A stretch of DNA of 64,000 nt from Colwellia polaris (lineage in GTDB: Bacteria; Pseudomonadota; Gammaproteobacteria; Enterobacterales; Alteromonadaceae). The stretch covers positions 62,001 to 126,000 of the forward strand of contig NZ_NBOE01000010.1 in the NCBI RefSeq assembly GCF_002104515.1, read 5' to 3'. The notes beneath the pieces are model-generated. The model searched no databases. It saw only the letters and a program-made list of their open reading frames with translations, and was not told where the DNA came from. Numbering within the stretch: the first letter of the stretch is position 1; each line of letters starts with the position of its first letter. Positions 56,302-64,000 of this stretch are shown here, piece by piece. Position numbers and translations under genes: made by a program.

Positions 56302-56715
56302 ATGCTAGAAATTTCCAACAATGTCATGCTTGCTGATTGGGAAATTGAGCTAACAGGCATACGAGCTACAGGAAACGGTGGGCAAAGAGTTAATAAAGTT
56401 GAAACTGCAATACATTTACGTTTTGACATTAAGCGCTCTACATTACCAGCTATATACAAAGATAGATTATTGAAGCTCTCAGACAGTCGTATTTCAAGTG
56501 ACGGTGTTATCATTATTAAAGCACAATCTTTTCGCACGCAATCTATGAATAAAGATGATGCATTGAAACGTTTAAAAGCGTTAATAAATGCGGCCATGAT
56601 AGTAAAAAAAGTCAGACGAGCGACCAAGCCAACAAAGGGCTCAAACCTCAGACGTTTGGACTCTAAAAAGAAGAACAGTTCTAATAAGTTACTACGTGCA
56701 AAAGTCGATCATTAA
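56302..56715 (+). CDS. arfB: peptidyl-tRNA hydrolase ArfB (ribosome rescue)
   Basis: A 137-residue release-factor-like protein. GIRATGNGGQRVNKVETAIHLRFDI carries the GGQ tripeptide that cleaves peptidyl-tRNA on stalled ribosomes; SDGVIIIKAQSFRTQSMNKDDALKRL follows. The basic tail (RRATKPTKGSNLRRLDSKKKNSSNK) fits the mRNA tunnel. It is close to E. coli YaeJ in length and order. GAGGGT precedes the ATG. Its place after hpf puts two ribosome-stress factors side by side. Confidence 0.95.
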   Translation: MLEISNNVMLADWEIELTGIRATGNGGQRVNKVETAIHLRFDIKRSTLPAIYKDRLLKLSDSRISSDGVIIIKAQSFRTQSMNKDDALKRLKALINAAMIVKKVRRATKPTKGSNLRRLDSKKKNSSNKLLRAKVDH

Positions 56716-56807
56716 CGCATGTGTTAGCCATATATCGTGAGTAGTATGAATTTTTAATATATTCAAAAGTAGCATTTGTTGAATAACAATAAGCATTGGG
56801 AAGTAAT

Positions 56808-57806
56808 ATGGACAATGAGTTAACGTTTTGTAAAATGCCGCTTGATAGAGCATCAACGTTAAGAAAAAATCAGTCTTGGTTGGAGCAAAAACTAGCAGCA
56901 ACTGAAAGTTGTTTCTATTTTTATTGGCGCGGCAAGTACCTTTATCTTGAAGAACGTCTATTTGTTTATAGCAAAGCATCAACAGCGGATTTAACGCTTG
57001 ATTGTTCAAGTTCGGCATTATTTAATCAAGCAATTAGTGATAATCGGGTTACCTTTTTAGGAACAGAGCAAGATGCAGCATATTTTGTTTGTGACCTTTC
57101 ATTTTTGACTGATGTTGAGATGAAGCAATGGTTGGATAAACTTGCTATACAAAAGCTAAAGTTTATTGATTTTAGAAGTTCACTAACACTATTAAACCAA
57201 CATCAAGGCGCTATATTAAGTTATGCAAAGGCGTTAATACATTGGCAAAAAAGTGCTTCATTTTGTGGGCATTGTGGTGAAAAAACCAAGCTTATGGATG
57301 GCGGTCACCGTTTAGTTTGTCAAAATACTGGCTGTAAAAAAGAGCATTTTCCTCGTACTGATCCTGCAGTAATTATGTTGGTTGAGCATCAACCAAAATC
57401 AGGGCCTGCAGTTTGTTTATTAGCTGAGCATCATAGAATACCCGAAAAAGTTTTTTCTACACTCGCAGGCTTTGTTGACCCAGGCGAGTCTTTACAAGAA
57501 GCAGTCGCTAGAGAGGTTTTCGAAGAAGCAGGTGTTAAAACCACAGATATTGAGTTTATTGACTCGCAACCTTGGCCTTTTCCACACTCTTTAATGATAG
57601 GTTTTATTGCTAGAGCACAAAATACAGAGCTATGCCTTGAAGAGGAAGAGCTTCGCAGCGCGGACTGGTTTACTGCGCAAGAACTTGTTAACTTTGGTGA
57701 ATGGGGAGATGAGAGTGACGGACCTAAATTACCAAGAAAAGAGTCAATATCAAGGTTGTTAATCGACTTATGGTGTCAAAAGCAATTAAGTCAATCATCA
57801 GGCTAA
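56808..57806 (+). CDS. nudC: NAD(+) diphosphatase NudC
   Basis: A 332-residue Nudix hydrolase that cleaves NADH and removes NAD caps from RNA. It has an N-terminal domain, a zinc ribbon (CGHCGEKTKLMDGGHRLVCQ with NTGCKKEHFPRTDPAVI) and the Nudix box GFVDPGESLQEAVAREVFEEAG, then SQPWPFPHSLM, the NudC-specific motif. I chose the ATG at 56808; a TTG lies four codons ahead. A terminator follows. Confidence 0.95.
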   Translation: MDNELTFCKMPLDRASTLRKNQSWLEQKLAATESCFYFYWRGKYLYLEERLFVYSKASTADLTLDCSSSALFNQAISDNRVTFLGTEQDAAYFVCDLSFLTDVEMKQWLDKLAIQKLKFIDFRSSLTLLNQHQGAILSYAKALIHWQKSASFCGHCGEKTKLMDGGHRLVCQNTGCKKEHFPRTDPAVIMLVEHQPKSGPAVCLLAEHHRIPEKVFSTLAGFVDPGESLQEAVAREVFEEAGVKTTDIEFIDSQPWPFPHSLMIGFIARAQNTELCLEEEELRSADWFTAQELVNFGEWGDESDGPKLPRKESISRLLIDLWCQKQLSQSSG

Positions 57807-57821
57807 TAGTCAGTAAACTTA

Positions 57822-57857
57822 AACCTAGTTGCTGTTAATATGGCAACTAGGTTTTAT
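57822..57857. terminator. terminator between nudC and the cyclophilin gene
   Basis: AACCTAGTTGC and GCAACTAGGTT form an 11-bp stem with a 10-base loop, followed by TTATTATTG on the plus strand. Two convergent genes end here. Confidence 0.85.
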
Positions 57858-57866
57858 TATTGCTCG

Positions 57867-58649
57867 CTATTTAAAGCGTCTTTTTAAGGTAATTAAGCCA
57901 ACAAAAATTAAACTGAACCAGGTCATTGAGCCGCCACCACTACTTGACGTTGTTGGCTCTGAAGGCTCTGATACTGGTGGCGTAGTGTTTAATGAGGTGT
58001 TCCTAACACCAGCTAAGCTTGCTGCCGTGTTAACTGTTGCATCGACTATCGTTACGGTTTCTATGGTCACAAAGTTTTCAACGCCGGGTACAAAGCTACT
58101 ATCAGAGCATTGTGTGGCGTTATATCCAGGCATTGGGACATCGCTACAACGAAATATATCTGACATATTATCGATATTTTCTAACCCTTCAATTACTTCA
58201 CCGAATACAGTAAAACCGCCATTTTGTGTATCTAATTCAGCAGTGCCGCCACTATTATCAGATAAATTAACAAACCATTGGCTAGTAGCACTATTTTCGT
58301 TGTTGGCCACTTTAGCCATCGCAATAGTACCACGTACATTGGAAAAAACAGGCTCGTTGATAATAGCGCTATCAGTAGCTATTGGGGTTAACGGAAACCC
58401 TCCAGTAAACTCAAACCCGCCTGCTTGCATGACAAAGTCAGGTACAACACGATGAACAACGGTATTGTTGTAATCACCATCATTAATATATTTTAAAAAA
58501 TTAGCGACCGTTTCTGGTGTTGTTTCATCGTGAAGGTTAACCTTGAAGTTACCTTGAGAAGTCGTGAATTCAACAACGGTAGCAAAGCTTGAGGTGCTAG
58601 CAAAAATTAATGCAGCAATTGATAGTTTCGAAAGTTTTGAGCGATTCAT
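57867..58649 (-). CDS. cyclophilin-type peptidyl-prolyl isomerase with GlyGly-CTERM tail
   Basis: A 260-residue exported PPIase. A signal peptide (LSIAALIFASTSSFA) is followed by the cyclophilin domain (about 25-190): TSQGNFKVNLHDETTPETVANFL, VVHRVVPDFVMQAGG, ATSQWFVNLSDN and FTVFGEVIEGL. A proline/serine linker then leads to GGGSMTWFSLIFVGLITLKRRF, a glycine-rich spacer, hydrophobic helix and basic end: the GlyGly-CTERM anchoring signal cut by rhombosortase. The mature enzyme should be at the cell surface or secreted. It faces lepB with repeat A2 between them. Confidence 0.9.
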   Translation of the reverse strand: MNRSKLSKLSIAALIFASTSSFATVVEFTTSQGNFKVNLHDETTPETVANFLKYINDGDYNNTVVHRVVPDFVMQAGGFEFTGGFPLTPIATDSAIINEPVFSNVRGTIAMAKVANNENSATSQWFVNLSDNSGGTAELDTQNGGFTVFGEVIEGLENIDNMSDIFRCSDVPMPGYNATQCSDSSFVPGVENFVTIETVTIVDATVNTAASLAGVRNTSLNTTPPVSEPSEPTTSSSGGGSMTWFSLIFVGLITLKRRFK

Positions 58650-58727
58650 AGGTTAATTACTTATAGCCATTTTAGTAAGAAGTGCCTGAATAGTAATGGG
58701 CTTTGAGGATAACAACAAGAGGCTTTA

Positions 58728-58819
58728 ATACCAATTGAAATAAATAATCGCTCATTTTAAGGCGGTTTAAATCGTCAATAACTGCGTTGTTTTCAATCCC
58801 AATAGCCCGCTATTACTCG
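58728..58819 (+). mobile_element. MITE-like repeat family A, partial copy A2
   Basis: The first ~92 bp match A1 (20340-20431) almost base for base, beginning ATACCAATTGAAATAAATAA and including TCAATAACTG and CCAATAGCCCGCTATTACTC. The right half is missing. It lies between the cyclophilin gene and the end of lepB. Confidence 0.85.
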
Positions 58820-58839
58820 ACAAATAGCTTAGATATTAA

Positions 58840-59517
58840 CTAAATGGATTTCAAAAATCGTTCAGCTCTGGGTAATAAGTAGTTTTCATAATCCAGAGAA
58901 AAAACCACAGTACTTGATCTACCTATAATTTCTGCTCTTGGAATAAGTCCTATGGCACGAGAGTCGGCACTGTTATCTCGGTTGTCGCCCATAACTAAAT
59001 AATATCCCTCTGGAATAGTTACCGGTTTAAAGCTTTCTAATGGGTAAGGGTTATTGTGTCCTGGCATTACTGAAGTTCTAATTAAATGGCGATTACCCCC
59101 GATACTTTCTTCGCTTAAAGTAAAATTAGCATTTTCTGTAATGAGCTGGTAGTTCGCTGTATCTTGGTTAATGAATAACTGGTTTTTATGCATTGAAACT
59201 GTATCACCTGGTACACCAATAACACGCTTAACTAAACGTTTTTCTGCCACTTTTGACTCAAAAATAATAATATCATTCGGTAAAGGATCAGAAAACTTTA
59301 TCAATGAATACTGAGTAAACGGCAGCTTTAAATCGTAAGCCATCTTATTAATTAAAATTCGGTCACCTTCGACAATAGTTGGTTTCATAGAGCCGGTAGG
59401 AACATCATTCCAGTCAGCGACGGCACTGCGAAAAACTAGCATTAAGCTAACAAAAAGCAATAATGATGCGTTTGCTTTTAATACTCGGGTGATACTCTTT
59501 TTTATGTTGTTTTTCAT
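58840..59517 (-). CDS. signal peptidase I, single-helix type
   Basis: A 225-residue S26 peptidase. One N-terminal helix (about residues 17-33) precedes the catalytic serine in VPTGSMKPTIVEGDRILINK and the catalytic lysine in EKRLVKRVIGVPGDTVSM; MGDNRDNSADSRAIGLIPRAEIIGRS is the family box. It is much smaller than the housekeeping LepB (about 300, two helices), so it is probably a second, specialised signal peptidase. lepA and rnc, the usual neighbours of lepB, are absent. It is alone on the minus strand. Confidence 0.9.
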   Translation of the reverse strand: MKNNIKKSITRVLKANASLLLFVSLMLVFRSAVADWNDVPTGSMKPTIVEGDRILINKMAYDLKLPFTQYSLIKFSDPLPNDIIIFESKVAEKRLVKRVIGVPGDTVSMHKNQLFINQDTANYQLITENANFTLSEESIGGNRHLIRTSVMPGHNNPYPLESFKPVTIPEGYYLVMGDNRDNSADSRAIGLIPRAEIIGRSSTVVFSLDYENYLLPRAERFLKSI

Positions 59518-59583
59518 GCAAGCCTCTGAAGTAATAGGTAATATGCTAAATAAAATAAATAGCAGAATTAAAATACAATTAAA

Positions 59584-59620
59584 AAAATAACGACTTAGTT
59601 TTTGACCAAGTCGTTATTTT
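59584..59620 (-). terminator. rho-independent terminator after the secreted unknown
   Basis: AAAATAACGACTT and AAGTCGTTATTTT form a perfect 13-bp stem; on the minus strand TTTTT follows. It separates the secreted protein gene from lepB. Confidence 0.88.
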
Positions 59621-59725
59621 AAAGTTCCTTCACTTAAAGGCGCTAAAGACAGTTAAATGTAATTATTTATGTCTGACGTTTTATACGTTATTTATCTATT
59701 CACCCATTCACCTTTTACACTTTGC

Positions 59726-60349
59726 TTATTCATTGTTTTCGTCTGAATATCCCCAAGGCGCTGGCGGTGGAGTTACGGGGGCTGTTAAATCAAAGTCGAC
59801 ACGAAATTCTCGTCCCTGACGAATTAATCGATAGGTAAATTTGTCTGCGTAGATAAACATTTGCCAAGTATTTCCCGCAGATTGTGGGATCCCTGAACTA
59901 ACAAATAGCTCTTTTGAGTATTGATCGGCAGGAAAAGACTGTGCTTGTGACCAACCGGCATCTAAGGTATGACCTCCATACATAGTGCTTTCATCATGGC
60001 TGCCGTCACGGTGACGGTGATCATGCTTTAAAGATAACCCTGACCCTGTTTTAGTAATAATCCAAGTACGCGAGGCATCGTCACCAACGTGAAAGGGGAT
60101 TTCGAGTTTTTCATCTGAGCACTTTCTAACATGCATAATCAAATCTTTATTGGCAAAGCTGTCACCAGGTGCGTTATCAATAGTTACTTGACCTTGAAAG
60201 GCTTTGTCACAGAGCGCTTTAATGCTGTTAAAAAAATTATCATGTGTTTCGATAGACACTAATGGTGCGTCAGTTGCCATAGCAGCGTTGCTAAAGCAGA
60301 AAATACTGCTTGAAAGTATGAGGGTTAATATGCTTTTTTTAGTTTTCAT
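59726..60349 (-). CDS. secreted protein of unknown function, histidine-rich core
   Basis: Not recognised. The 207-residue product has a clean signal peptide (LTLILSSSIFCFSNAAMA), then a region with two cysteines (ALCDKAF and VRKCSDE, likely a disulphide). A striking central motif, LKHDHRHRDGSHDESTMYGGHT, holds five histidines and several acidic residues and could bind metal. WQMFIYADKFTYRLIRQGREFRVDFDL and a proline-rich end follow. The spacing suggests one globular periplasmic or extracellular domain. It is monocistronic with its own terminator. No function can be claimed. Confidence 0.6.
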   Translation of the reverse strand: MKTKKSILTLILSSSIFCFSNAAMATDAPLVSIETHDNFFNSIKALCDKAFQGQVTIDNAPGDSFANKDLIMHVRKCSDEKLEIPFHVGDDASRTWIITKTGSGLSLKHDHRHRDGSHDESTMYGGHTLDAGWSQAQSFPADQYSKELFVSSGIPQSAGNTWQMFIYADKFTYRLIRQGREFRVDFDLTAPVTPPPAPWGYSDENNE

Positions 60350-60537
60350 TTTATATACCTAAATTGACTTATTTTTAAAAGCTTCATAGCGATGCTATCA
60401 GATAATACGCTAATAGATAATTGAAAAGGCTAAGTAAGGTGTTATTCAATGCTCAGTTATTAAAAATTATCTTGTAGTATTGTCATTGGCAGCGCAAAAT
60501 TGCGAAAAATACAGAGGTAAATATAGAGTAATGTGAA

Positions 60538-61053
60538 ATGAATTTAAAAGCAGAGCAAGTTGTTATTGGCTTAACCGATCCTAAAAGCCCATCAAATGTT
60601 GGTGCCGTAATGCGTGCTGCTGGATGCTACCAAGCCGATGAAGTTCGTTATACCGGTGTTAGATATACGCGTGCAGCAAAGTTTCATACCGACACAAAAG
60701 ATGTGCTAAGAAAAATTCCATTAAACGCTGTTGAATCCTTAATCACTGACTTACCTGAAGAACAGCGTGTTATTTGTGTTGATTTGGTTGAAGGGGCAAT
60801 ACCTTTGCCTGAATTTGAACACCCAGAAAATGCACTTTACATCTTTGGCCCTGAGGATGGCACTATAGCGCAGAATGTTATTGATGCTGCAGATGCCGTA
60901 GTTTATGTACCTACAATTGGTTGCATGAATTTAGCCGCGAGCGTAAATGTATTACTATACGACCGATTAGCAAAATCGAAGCATTTAGTCGCTAATGACG
61001 AACTCATCAAACGTAGTCGAGATACTAATAATAAGGTTTTTGTGAAAGCCTAA
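60538..61053 (+). CDS. SpoU/TrmH-family RNA 2'-O-methyltransferase
   Basis: A 171-residue SPOUT-fold methyltransferase. DPKSPSNVGAVMRAAGCYQ is motif 1 (with the catalytic arginine), ALYIFGPEDGTI motif 2, and VYVPTIGCMNLAASVNVLLYDRL motif 3, the SAM-binding knot. It lacks the N-terminal RNA-binding domain of RlmB and TrmH, so it is a compact, TrmL-sized member. The target RNA cannot be read from sequence. It has its own promoter region and stands before the cold-shock gene. Confidence 0.88.
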   Translation: MNLKAEQVVIGLTDPKSPSNVGAVMRAAGCYQADEVRYTGVRYTRAAKFHTDTKDVLRKIPLNAVESLITDLPEEQRVICVDLVEGAIPLPEFEHPENALYIFGPEDGTIAQNVIDAADAVVYVPTIGCMNLAASVNVLLYDRLAKSKHLVANDELIKRSRDTNNKVFVKA

Positions 61054-61129
61054 AAAATGGTAACTAGAAGATCTAATTATCCAGTTAAAATATTATTTAT
61101 CAGTATTTGATACTTTTATATTAAACGGG

Positions 61130-61157
61130 TTGACTATTGTTAGAAACTAGATACAAT
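61130..61157 (+). promoter_or_regulatory. candidate sigma-70 promoter of the cold-shock gene
   Basis: TTGACT (61130-61135) and TACAAT (61152-61157) are 16 bp apart. Start near 61164 would leave a leader of about 145 nt before the csp ATG, similar in length to the regulatory leader of E. coli cspA. Confidence 0.6.
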
Positions 61158-61308
61158 ACCTGCAGCTAGAAAGTAAGACCTATATTTATGTACAAAGTTT
61201 CGCAGTTATATTAGTAAGTAGCTCGTCCTGTTTAATAAGTAATAGCAACACTCTCTGCAACATCGCCTTATTTTTGAGGCATCAATTACGAATAAATAGG
61301 ATAATAAA

Positions 61309-61518
61309 ATGTCTAATACAACTACTGGTACAGTAAAATGGTTCAACGAGTCTAAAGGCTTCGGTTTCATCGAGCAAGAGTCTGGTCCAGACGTTTTCGC
61401 ACATTTCTCTGCAATCTCTGGCGACGGTTTCAAAACTCTTGCTGAAGGCCAAAAAGTACAGTTTACTGTTACTCAAGGTCAAAAAGGTCCTCAAGCTGAG
61501 AACATCGTAGCACTTTAA
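61309..61518 (+). CDS. cold-shock protein, CspA family
   Basis: A 69-residue nucleic-acid chaperone. [30 protein letters not shown] contains RNP1 (KGFGFI) and RNP2 (VFAHFS), and the chain ends [22 protein letters not shown] before the ATG gives the ribosome site. It has a long leader and its own terminator, as is usual for cold-inducible csp genes. Confidence 0.96.
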   Translation: MSNTTTGTVKWFNESKGFGFIEQESGPDVFAHFSAISGDGFKTLAEGQKVQFTVTQGQKGPQAENIVAL

Positions 61519-61568
61519 TTAATATTTCTTAGCTGGTTTTACTAGCTAAAATATTAACAGTGTTAAAA

Positions 61569-61599
61569 AAAAGGGGAGACATTAGTCTGCCCTTTTTTG
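61569..61599 (+). terminator. rho-independent terminator after the csp gene
   Basis: AAAGGGGAGAC pairs with GTCTGCCCTTT (one mismatch), followed by TTT. Confidence 0.88.
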
Positions 61600-61636
61600 T
61601 GTCTGTAATAAATTGATTAATTAGTTATTCATTGTT

Positions 61637-61707
61637 ATAGCAAATGTAATAAGTTATTGACGATTTAAACCGCCTTAAAATGATCGATTATTTATTTCAA
61701 TTGGTAT
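61637..61707 (-). mobile_element. MITE-like repeat family A, short copy A3
   Basis: 71 bp. On the minus strand it begins ATACCAATTGAAATAAATAA as A1, runs through TCAATAACT, and then continues with TATTACATTTG as in the right end of A1. It is thus A1's two ends joined at the 9-bp direct repeat, an internal-deletion form. Confidence 0.85.
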
Positions 61708-61846
61708 TAATGGTTAAAATGAATAAGTACGGCGTTATAAAGTTTATATATGTGCCTAGCTACTGACTAAGCTTTAGGTCTTGTAATTACCTCTTTTTAA
61801 TGATGAAAAAGTAGAATACTTAATTAATAAAATTGGCATAACTTGT

Positions 61847-63001
61847 ATGTCTGTAACTGAACAATACCAACAACTCATTGAACTTAACAAGCTTAAGTCC
61901 GATAACGAGCAATACAAAGCAGCACTCGCTTTAGATGATCTTTCTAGAAAATTAATTTGTGCACAAAAGCCAAAATCAATCCTTTCCAAAATAAATAACT
62001 TATTCACTAAACATGAGTCCATTCAAGGGATATATTTTCATGGTCGAGTAGGCCGTGGAAAAACTATGCTAATGGATTTATTCTATCAACAGCTAAAGAT
62101 AAAACGGAAGAGGCGTATTCATTTTCATCACTTTATGGAAGATGTACACCAACAGTTAAAAGACTTTAGTGGTAAAGATAACCCGTTAATGTTGATAGCA
62201 AAGGTTTGGTCTACACAAGTTGATATACTTTGCTTCGATGAATTCTTTGTTAATGATATTGGCGATGCTATGTTATTAGCTGGTTTACTTAAAGCAATGT
62301 TATCAAACGGTATTACTTTAGTAGCAACGTCAAACTGTCCACCGAAAGAACTCTATAAAAATGGCTTACAACGTGAAAGGTTTTTACCAACAATCGATGT
62401 CATTAATCATTATTGCCAGGTGATTTCAATTGATGGGCCTACTGACCATCGGCTATTAACTACAGAAGCTCAAGAATATAAATATCGTGACTACTATAGT
62501 GGTAACGACATTGAGAATAACTTTTTACTCGATTATTTTAATAAACTATCTCAAGGTAATATTCGTAATAACGATAATATAGTCATTAATAATAGAACTA
62601 TTAACTTTAGAGCCTGCAGTGATAACACCATTTGGTTTGATTTTATGGCGCTCTGCTCTGGACCTAGAAGTCAAAGAGACTACATTAAGCTAGCCGATAA
62701 CTTTAAGATTATTCTTGTAAGTAATGTCCCTCAATTTAGTGGAAAATTAATTCCGGCGGTATTTTCGGGCGTTGAAGATGGCTATCAACGAAGTGGTGTT
62801 GTAATGGGCCAATTAAGAGGTTTAGATGATGAAGCCCGACGCTTTATAGCACTTGTTGATGAATTTTACGATCGAGGTATTCGTTTAATTATAACCGCAG
62901 AAGTTGATATTGCTGAACTTTATCAAGGCACACAGTTGAGTTTCGAGTTTGCCCGTTGCATGTCACGTCTTTTTGAAATGCAGCGATTATCTTATTCTTA
63001 A
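61847..63001 (+). CDS. zapE: AFG1-family ATPase ZapE
   Basis: A 384-residue P-loop ATPase, close to the usual 375. GIYFHGRVGRGKTMLMDLFY is Walker A, and VDILCFDEFFVNDIGDAMLLAGLLKAM Walker B; TLVATSNCPPKELYKNGLQRERFLPTI is the sensor region. FEFARCMSRLFEMQ ends the chain. In E. coli ZapE acts on Z-ring dynamics. No ribosome site is clear before the ATG. It is alone on the plus strand. Confidence 0.94.
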   Translation: MSVTEQYQQLIELNKLKSDNEQYKAALALDDLSRKLICAQKPKSILSKINNLFTKHESIQGIYFHGRVGRGKTMLMDLFYQQLKIKRKRRIHFHHFMEDVHQQLKDFSGKDNPLMLIAKVWSTQVDILCFDEFFVNDIGDAMLLAGLLKAMLSNGITLVATSNCPPKELYKNGLQRERFLPTIDVINHYCQVISIDGPTDHRLLTTEAQEYKYRDYYSGNDIENNFLLDYFNKLSQGNIRNNDNIVINNRTINFRACSDNTIWFDFMALCSGPRSQRDYIKLADNFKIILVSNVPQFSGKLIPAVFSGVEDGYQRSGVVMGQLRGLDDEARRFIALVDEFYDRGIRLIITAEVDIAELYQGTQLSFEFARCMSRLFEMQRLSYS

Positions 63002-63236
63002 GTAAAGTTACTATTGAAAATATACTACTTGTTAAACTCACCACAAAGTTAATAATTCCACTAAATTTTAGTTAATTACATTTGCCATGAAAAGTACTTT
63101 TATTTCTTACCTATTGATAGTTATGTGTTTTTAATTTTGGCATCCGTTTTGTAAATAGAATACTAACTAGCGGTTTTAAAAGTCTTAAGTCGCTTTAGAA
63201 AGCTTTAATTTATAAGGAAGATTAAAATGAAAACAT

Positions 63237-64000
63237 TGATTGCAACAGCACTAATAATGACCAGCACATTAACTTATGCTCACGATAATTCTTTTTCTAG
63301 TGATTCATGTAATGTTGAGTTAAATGGCGGCATTAATATCAGTGCAAATGAAATTGTATTCTCTAAAAATAAATCGCCCCTTTATACCATAACAAACAAC
63401 AATACTTTATTGATTAACGGTGAAGAAATTGCTTTAACAACTCATCAAAAATCAATGTTAAACGATTACTCTAGTCATATCAGAGAAGTTGTGCCTGAAG
63501 TTAAAAATATTGCCTTAGACGCGATAGACTTAGCTATTGACGGAGTTAATTTAGCTTTTAATGAATTATTAGGTAAAGGTAACAACGTAAGCTCTGATCT
63601 AACCACGCAATTAACTTACATACGAACTGAAGTAGAAGCTGAATTTGGTAAGCAAAATAACTTTTATATCGATGAAGATGGCTTTTCTGGCAAAGACTTT
63701 TTCGGTGAAGATTTCGAACAAAGAATTGAATCAGCAGTAGAAAGCACGATTAAAAACTCTTTAGGGACCGTAATGATTGCGGTAGGCCAAGAGTTGTTAT
63801 TTTCTGGTGGAGACATGGATGCCTTTGAAGCTAAAATGGAAAATTTTGGCGAGCTTATAGGTAATGAAATGGAGAATCGTAGTACCGACATAGAAAAGCG
63901 TGGTGAAGCTTTATGTCAGTCAATTATTGTTATCGATGAAATGGAAGCGCAATTAAAAAATAGTATTGATGAGATCTCTGACTATGACTTTATTACAGCG
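63237..64000 (+). CDS. DUF2884/YggN-like exported protein, truncated by right edge
   Basis: The ATG at 63237 follows AAGGAAG by a few bases. The first 254 codons are open to the end of the window. A signal peptide (LIATALIMTSTLTYA) is followed by SCNVELNGGINISANEIVF, LLINGEEIALT and long amphipathic helices (VKNIALDAIDLAIDGVNLAFNEL). These fit DUF2884 (YggN) proteins, exported proteins of unknown function; the missing C-terminus prevents a firmer call. Confidence 0.75.

Overview
This window reads as chromosomal DNA of a marine gammaproteobacterium of the order Alteromonadales, most like Colwellia or Thalassotalea. That placement is inference from AT-rich composition, the gene orders holD-rimI, queA-tgt-yajC-secD-secF and lolCDE / DUF2062 / comEC / msbA / lpxK / kdsB, a GlyGly-CTERM protein, and short dispersed repeats whose ends read ATACCAAT. 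No rRNA, phage, transposase, integrase or CRISPR array was seen. Two genes run off the ends: argS on the left and a DUF2884/YggN-like gene on the right.

Layout. 0-4.4 kb: argS (partial), prfC, a DUF2938/DsbB-like membrane pair and a divergent MetR-like LysR regulator. 4.5-10 kb: an export operon (TetR regulator, RND/MMPL transporter, periplasmic LolA-like protein, outer-membrane barrel) with three copies of one operator. It lies between the intact LysR gene and a decayed copy of that gene's 3' end. 10.5-19.3 kb: an accessory redox/stress block with two AhpD-like proteins, a FrnE-like DsbA protein, an amine oxidase, a double-cupin protein, an SDR, an MFS transporter and two LysR regulators. 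One three-gene part is bracketed by 47-bp direct repeats. 19.4-28.7 kb: core genes rimI, holD, tRNA-Trp, aceK, queA, tgt, yajC, secD and secF. 28.7-34.4 kb: a membrane TPR protein, a two-helix unknown, two specialised bacterioferritin subunits with a Fur box and bfd, a sulfotransferase, a beta-carbonic anhydrase and a DUF2897 peptide, with three copies of a ~230-bp MITE-like element. 34.6-41.8 kb: a chemoreceptor without a sensor domain, the vitamin B12 uptake/adenosylation operon btuD-btuC-cobO-btuF under a cobalamin riboswitch, and an M13 lipoprotein peptidase. 42.2-52.9 kb: envelope genes (lolCDE, DUF2062, comEC, msbA, lpxK, Trm112-like, kdsB). 53-64 kb: azlCD, an acyltransferase, ribosome hibernation and rescue factors (hpf, arfB), nudC, a GlyGly-CTERM cyclophilin, a second-type signal peptidase I, a secreted unknown, a SpoU methyltransferase, a cold-shock gene with a long leader, and zapE.

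Most of the window is ordinary core genome. The points most worth a second look are: the export operon flanked by a gene and its 3' fragment, with its TetR operator set; the repeat-bracketed cassette at 10.5-13.4 kb; two MITE-like families, one of which shows a deletion derivative explained by a 9-bp direct repeat; the bacterioferritin pair with complementary loss of haem and ferroxidase ligands; and 12-bp tandem repeats, one of which extends the N-terminus of LolD. I found no convincing wholly new system. The best candidates for undescribed biology are the exporter's cargo, the 10.7-19.3 kb stress block, and the unknown proteins at 28.7-30.4 kb and 59.7-60.3 kb.
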